This document shows, one piece after another, positions 43,514 through 45,810 of a DNA stretch of 45,810 nt. The DNA is taken from the NCBI GenBank assembly GCA_035762175.1, contig DASTPP010000340.1:1-45810 (forward strand), in the 5' to 3' direction. Below the pieces are notes generated by a model. That model did not search any database. It was given only the letters and a program-made list of their open reading frames with translations, and was not told where the DNA came from. Origin of the DNA: DASTPP01 sp035762175. GTDB lineage: Bacteria; Myxococcota_A; Polyangia; Polyangiales; Polyangiaceae. Position numbers and translations under genes: made by a program. Every line of letters begins with the position of its first letter. Within the stretch, counting starts at the first letter, position 1.

Positions 43514-44953
43514 TCAAACCCCGTGTTGGCTAAGGGCCGTCAGCTGCGAGCGGGCCTTGTTGAGCGTCTCTTTGTATTCGCGTTCGGGTATCGAGTCCCA
43601 GACGATGCCGCCGCCCACGTTCACGTAGGCCGTGCCCTCCTTGAGCAGAATGGTGCGAATGACGATGTTCAGGTCCATGTCGCCGGCGAAGCTCACGTAG
43701 CCGATCGAGCCGGTGTAGATGCCGCGGGCGTGGGGCTCGAGCTCGGCGATGACCTCCATCGTGCGCACCTTGGGCACGCCCGTGATGGTCCCCCCGGGGA
43801 AGGTCGCGCCGATGACGTCGACGAAGTCCTTGCCCGGGCCGAGCCGCCCCTCGACCTCCGACTCGATGTGCATGACGTGGGCGTACTTGATGATCTCCAT
43901 CAGCTTGGTCACCTTGACCGAGCCGTACTCGCTGACGCGCCCGAGGTCGTTGCGCTCGAGGTCGACGAGCATCGCGTGCTCGCTCACCTCCTTCACGTCG
44001 GTCTTGAGCTCGCGCACGAAGCGCTCTTCTTCTTCGGGCGTGCCCCGCCGCCGCGTGCCCGCGATGGGGCGCGTGGCGAGGCGGCCGCCCTCGAGCCGCA
44101 CGAGGCGCTCGGGCGAGGCGCTCACGATCTCGAAGCCGTCGAGGTCGAAATAGCTCGCGAAGTGCACCGGGTTGAGCCGCGAGAGCGTCTCGTAGAGCGC
44201 GAAGCCGCCCGAGCCGACCGGCACCTCGAGCCGCTGCGAGAGGTTCACCTGGTAGACGTCGCCCGAGCGGACGTACTCGCGCACCCGGTCGACGGCCGCC
44301 TCGTACGCGGGCCGCTCGAAGTTCGACCGGAAGGGCGCGAGCTGGCCCTCGACGCCCTCGCGCGCCGGCGGCCGGGGGCTCGCCGCCGCCCGCTCGACCA
44401 GCGCGGCGAGCTCGTCGATGCCCGCCGCGCACGCGTCGTAGTCGTCGCCCGCGGCGACGAGCAAGAGCTCGTTCTTCACGTGGTCGACGACGACGCACCG
44501 GTCGGCCACCAGCAGGTACAAATCGGGGATCGCCAGGTCGTCGCACGCCGCCCGGGGCAGCGCCTCGAAGTAGCGGTTGCACTCGTAGGCGAAGTAGCCG
44601 ATCGCGCCCCCGCAGAAGAGCGGCGCGCCCTCGGGCCGGTAGCCCTTGAAGCCCCGCATCAGCCCGCGCAGCACCTGCATCGGGTCGCCCCGGCCCTGCA
44701 CGCCGTCGAGCACGTACGCCTCGCCCTTCGCCGTCAGCTTGTGCCGGGCCTCGGTCACCACGATCGAGTAGCGCCCGTCGTGCTCCGAGACGCGCGTGCT
44801 CTCGAGCAGCACGCGGTCGCGGCCCTCGGCGGCCGCCACGAGCGCCTTCGGGGTGACGACCCCGGCCGGCACCCGCGCGATGAGCGGCACCCGGTTGTAA
44901 CCTTGCGCGACGAGCTGTTCGAAATCACTTCGATTCGGGAGAGGTTCGTTCAT
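43514..44953 (-). CDS. pabB: aminodeoxychorismate synthase component I (PabB/TrpE family)
   Basis: Chorismate-using enzyme of 479 residues, first gene of the operon. Family motifs: SGDVYQVNLSQRLEVP, SASPERLVRLEGGRLATRPI, HAMLVDLERNDLGRV, FPGGTITGVPKVRTMEVI, GSIGYVSFAGDMD and the end VGGGIVWDSIPEREYKETL. Assignment between PabB and TrpE is not clean: it has RVLLESTR, like the tryptophan-binding LLES of TrpE, and PIAGT with Ala298 where PabB usually has the Lys of PIKGT; but TITG is PabB-like and pabC is in the operon. The frame extends to 45295 with Arg-rich sequence; ATG 44953 starts the conserved part. Confidence 0.85.
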   Translation of the reverse strand: MNEPLPNRSDFEQLVAQGYNRVPLIARVPAGVVTPKALVAAAEGRDRVLLESTRVSEHDGRYSIVVTEARHKLTAKGEAYVLDGVQGRGDPMQVLRGLMRGFKGYRPEGAPLFCGGAIGYFAYECNRYFEALPRAACDDLAIPDLYLLVADRCVVVDHVKNELLLVAAGDDYDACAAGIDELAALVERAAASPRPPAREGVEGQLAPFRSNFERPAYEAAVDRVREYVRSGDVYQVNLSQRLEVPVGSGGFALYETLSRLNPVHFASYFDLDGFEIVSASPERLVRLEGGRLATRPIAGTRRRGTPEEEERFVRELKTDVKEVSEHAMLVDLERNDLGRVSEYGSVKVTKLMEIIKYAHVMHIESEVEGRLGPGKDFVDVIGATFPGGTITGVPKVRTMEVIAELEPHARGIYTGSIGYVSFAGDMDLNIVIRTILLKEGTAYVNVGGGIVWDSIPEREYKETLNKARSQLTALSQHGV

Positions 44954-45301
44954 CGTGGCACCAGGGGGCGAAGGGGCGGGCCCGCGCGAGCAGGCCCGGG
45001 CGTGACGTCCGCGCCTCGGCGCGGCCGGTTTCGCGGGCCGGCCGGCCCCGCCCCCCCTTCGGGTCGGGGGCCGCTCTCGCCTGCCCACGCTGACGAGATA
45101 AAGCAAGATGAGGGCCACGCGCCGACCGCGCCGTTCGGCCGCGACCCACGCCGTGACTCGCGCGCGATCCGCGGGGCCGCGCGCGCATTTCCGCCCGCCG
45201 CCCTCGAACCCCGCGTCCGGCCGCGTCGGCGCGTGGGCAACCCGCCCACCAGGCCCGTGGTACGAAACGATCTCGTTCGCCGCTTCGTGATCCATTCTGG
45301 C
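44954..45301. other. leader/intergenic region upstream of the pab operon
   Basis: 348 bp with no convincing gene; translations are Arg/Pro-rich. It probably holds the 5' leader of the pab operon if transcription starts near the A/T-rich repeat at 45302. I see no riboswitch or terminator/antiterminator structure that I can support. Confidence 0.35.
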
Positions 45302-45324
45302 TTTCGAGATATCTTTCGAGATAT
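45302..45324. promoter_or_regulatory. direct repeat TTTCGAGATAT with internal palindrome
   Basis: TTTCGAGATAT occurs at 45302-45312 and again at 45314-45324, a 12-base period, and AGATATCT (45307-45314) is self-complementary. This is the most A/T-rich spot in the neighbourhood, 350 bp upstream of pabB. It is a candidate operator/promoter area; no clear -10/-35 pair was identified. Confidence 0.35.
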
Positions 45325-45442
45325 TTTTCGACCTCGGGCGCGACCGAAGGCGCCCGGGCCAGTAACGTTATACCGACCCTCCGTGATGCGGCCAGCAAGG
45401 GGCGCGGGGGGCGCCGCCCAGGTTGAAGAGGGCGGCGCGAAA

Positions 45443-45648
45443 CGCGCCCGCTGGCGGCCCCCGAGTGAACTCGGGGGCCGCTAGCGGGCGCGGAAACGGC
45501 GTGCAAAGCCCTGCCGGAGGCAGGGCTCTCGCGCCGCGCGCCGCTTCGCGCGCTCGCCCGGACGACGGAGCCCGCGGGAGCCCGGCCCCCGCCAAGGGGG
45601 CGGGCTTTGCTCTCCGAACCGGCCCGCTTCCGCGCGGCACGAGCGGGC
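45443..45648. repeat. series of four strong hairpins
   Basis: Inverted repeat 1: 45443-45466 pairs with 45469-45492, 24 bp with one G-T pair. Repeat 2: 45507-45515 / 45519-45527 (AGCCCTGCC-GGA-GGCAGGGCT). Repeat 3: 45579-45590 / 45596-45606 with one bulge. Repeat 4: 45622-45628 / 45642-45648 (GCCCGCT / AGCGGGC). They lie just 3' of the truncated gene at the window end. This may be a REP/RAYT-type or other mobile non-coding element, a folded RNA, or a strong termination zone. Open frames across it on both strands are Arg/Ala/Pro-rich and unconvincing. Confidence 0.55.
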
Positions 45649-45684
45649 GTCCGCTGCCCCCGGCTTCAGCCGTGTGCCTTGGTC

Positions 45685-45810
45685 TCAGTTTTTGGGGATT
45701 TTGCCGCGCTTCGGACGCTCGCCCGCTCGCGCCTCCTCGGCCTGCACGTCGAGCGCCGCGGCCACGACGGCGATGAGCTCCAGCCCCCGCCCGACCACGA
45801 GCGGGCCCGG
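45685..45810 (-). CDS. C-terminal end of an unidentified gene (runs off the window)
   Basis: The last 41 codons of a minus-strand gene: GPLVVGRGLELIAVVAAALD, then VQAEEARAGERPKRGKIPKN and TGA at 45687. The balance of hydrophobic and charged residues looks like real protein sequence, ending in a basic tail. I do not recognise the family from this fragment. Confidence 0.45.
   Translation of the reverse strand, partial: PGPLVVGRGLELIAVVAAALDVQAEEARAGERPKRGKIPKN

Noticed and set aside
45368..45640. Small genes on either strand across the hairpin series
   Set aside because: They are forced open by GC content, consist of Arg/Ala/Pro, and span the inverted repeats.

Overview
The window is about 46 kb of very GC-rich DNA (third codon positions almost all G or C). 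Its gene types point to a myxobacterium (Myxococcota, perhaps a Polyangiales/Sandaracinus-like lineage; this is inferred from style and not proven): eukaryote-type Ser/Thr kinases with fused sensors, FHA plus sigma-54-type AAA+ regulators, sigma-54 promoters, small Gly/Pro-rich lipoproteins, an M4 protease with paired PPC domains, and a CorE-like ECF sigma factor with a cysteine tail. I saw no rRNA, tRNA, complete insertion sequence or CRISPR array.

Layout. 0.2-7.1 kb: gamma-glutamyltransferase, the ergothioneine pair egtB-egtD, glycine decarboxylase subunit 2 and two small lipoproteins. 7.1-12.3 kb: a decayed kinase fragment with tandem repeats, an NtrC-type enhancer-binding protein, an array of dyad sites plus a textbook -24/-12 promoter, a SulP anion transporter, a 3 x 32-bp repeat and a DUF1275 membrane protein. 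12.3-17 kb: a two-gene signalling unit on the minus strand, a kinase-globin-alpha/beta hydrolase-(degenerate) cyclase fusion followed by an FHA-AAA+ protein without the sigma-54 contact loop. 17-23.3 kb: a lipoprotein, a cytochrome c relic, an M4 metalloprotease, an AraC regulator whose frame looks damaged at both ends, and a small protein/nucleotidyltransferase pair. 23.3-25.7 kb: a metal-type ECF sigma factor divergent from DoxX-ChrA. 25.7-31 kb: a five-box repeat array upstream of an RND pump and its adaptor.

31-40.5 kb holds what I consider the least described system: three overlapping genes (ATGA and GTGA junctions) for three different large Clp/Hsp100-like double-AAA+ proteins. They share an unfamiliar N-terminal region. 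All have an intact second ATPase ring motif but an eroded first Walker B. Two of them end in helical plus PCRF-like segments resembling the middle of class I peptide release factors, without any GGQ motif. The largest also ends in a ribosomal protein L7/L12 C-terminal-like domain. This suggests, by inference only, an unfoldase complex working at or near the ribosome.

40.6-45 kb is a tight pABA/chorismate operon (pabB-pabA-HDO-cupin-pabC) that includes a haem-oxygenase-like diiron (CADD/PqqC-like) protein and a cupin. The last 0.7 kb is mostly non-coding, with an A/T-rich direct repeat and a series of strong hairpins, followed by the C-terminal end of one more minus-strand gene that runs off the window.
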